This document shows positions 5,797 to 5,947 of a stretch of 5,947 nucleotides of DNA, one piece after another (positions within the stretch are counted from its first letter, which is position 1; every line of letters starts with the position of its first letter). The DNA comes from CAXRBC01 sp041158045 (GTDB lineage: Bacteria; Actinomycetota; Acidimicrobiia; Acidimicrobiales; Ilumatobacteraceae): the NCBI GenBank assembly GCA_041158045.1, contig JBEBCD010000007.1, forward strand, positions 1-5,947. Direction: 5' to 3'. The notes below the pieces were generated by a model. The model searched no databases, was not told the origin of the DNA, and worked only from the letters and a program-made list of their open reading frames with translations. The translations under genes and the position numbers were made by a program.

Positions 5797-5947
5797 GTGC
5801 AGACCCGTCACCAGGTGGTCGGATGTGCCGCCTCGGACGAGCTGCACCGCGAGGTCCGCGGGCTCTGGGACGACCTGCGCCGCGCGATCCGGGGGCTCCG
5901 CTCGGAGGGCAAGCCCCGCGCGTGTGGGCGGGTGCGCCTATCGTCTC
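5797..5947 (+). CDS. Possible start of a divergent gene, 3'-partial
   Basis: A stop-free plus-strand frame runs to the right edge with nearly all codons ending in G or C and a protein-like mix of residues (SDELHREVRGLWDDLRRAIR). It looks like an amphipathic charged helix. GTG codons at 5797 and 5815 could be starts, but neither has a Shine-Dalgarno sequence and the frame stays open further upstream. The competing minus-strand frames are Pro/Arg/Gly-rich and look like shadows. If real, it is divergent from the M24-fold gene, leaving about 70-85 bp for both promoters. Product unknown. Confidence 0.3.
   Translation, partial: MQTRHQVVGCAASDELHREVRGLWDDLRRAIRGLRSEGKPRACGRVRLSS

Overview
The window is very GC-rich, and real genes show strong G/C bias at third codon positions. 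GTG starts, weak or absent Shine-Dalgarno sequences and apparently leaderless starts all fit a high-GC Actinomycetota, possibly the Acidimicrobiia; the class is inference, not shown. No rRNA, tRNA, CRISPR array, transposase or phage integrase is visible.

Left half (1-2300, + strand): a secreted zinc-metallopeptidase-like protein (HEFFH motif), 5'-truncated by the window edge, is followed by a secreted or membrane-anchored collagen-like protein. The collagen-like protein has a phage-tail-fibre-like neck, an unbroken run of 34 Gly-X-Y triplets and a small two-cysteine tip. Its triplet region contains a 126-bp tandem duplication.

Right half (2300-5730, - strand): reading right to left along the map there is a creatinase/M24-fold metalloenzyme, a small single-span membrane protein, a PhnB-like VOC protein, and a second secreted metallopeptidase-like protein (HEVAH motif). 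The first and last metallopeptidases are paralogues. They share an N-terminal two-cysteine module, the FD(Y/W)V start of the catalytic region, HExxH plus a downstream Glu, and a similar C-terminal helical region. They point toward each other with the collagen-like gene between them. The convergent junction at about 2287-2304 carries two adjoining hairpins, each with a stop codon in or at its loop.

The most interesting reading is a small cell-surface locus: a fibrous collagen-like protein flanked by two exported paralogous metallopeptidases. A functional link is inference from position only. Separately, the M24-fold enzyme has metal-ligand spacing that matches what I recall for the DMSP lyase DddP rather than prolidase, but it lacks the recalled DddP general base. 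The minus-strand genes have short gaps (37-77 bp), yet hairpins and leaderless-type -10 motifs suggest at least partly separate transcripts.
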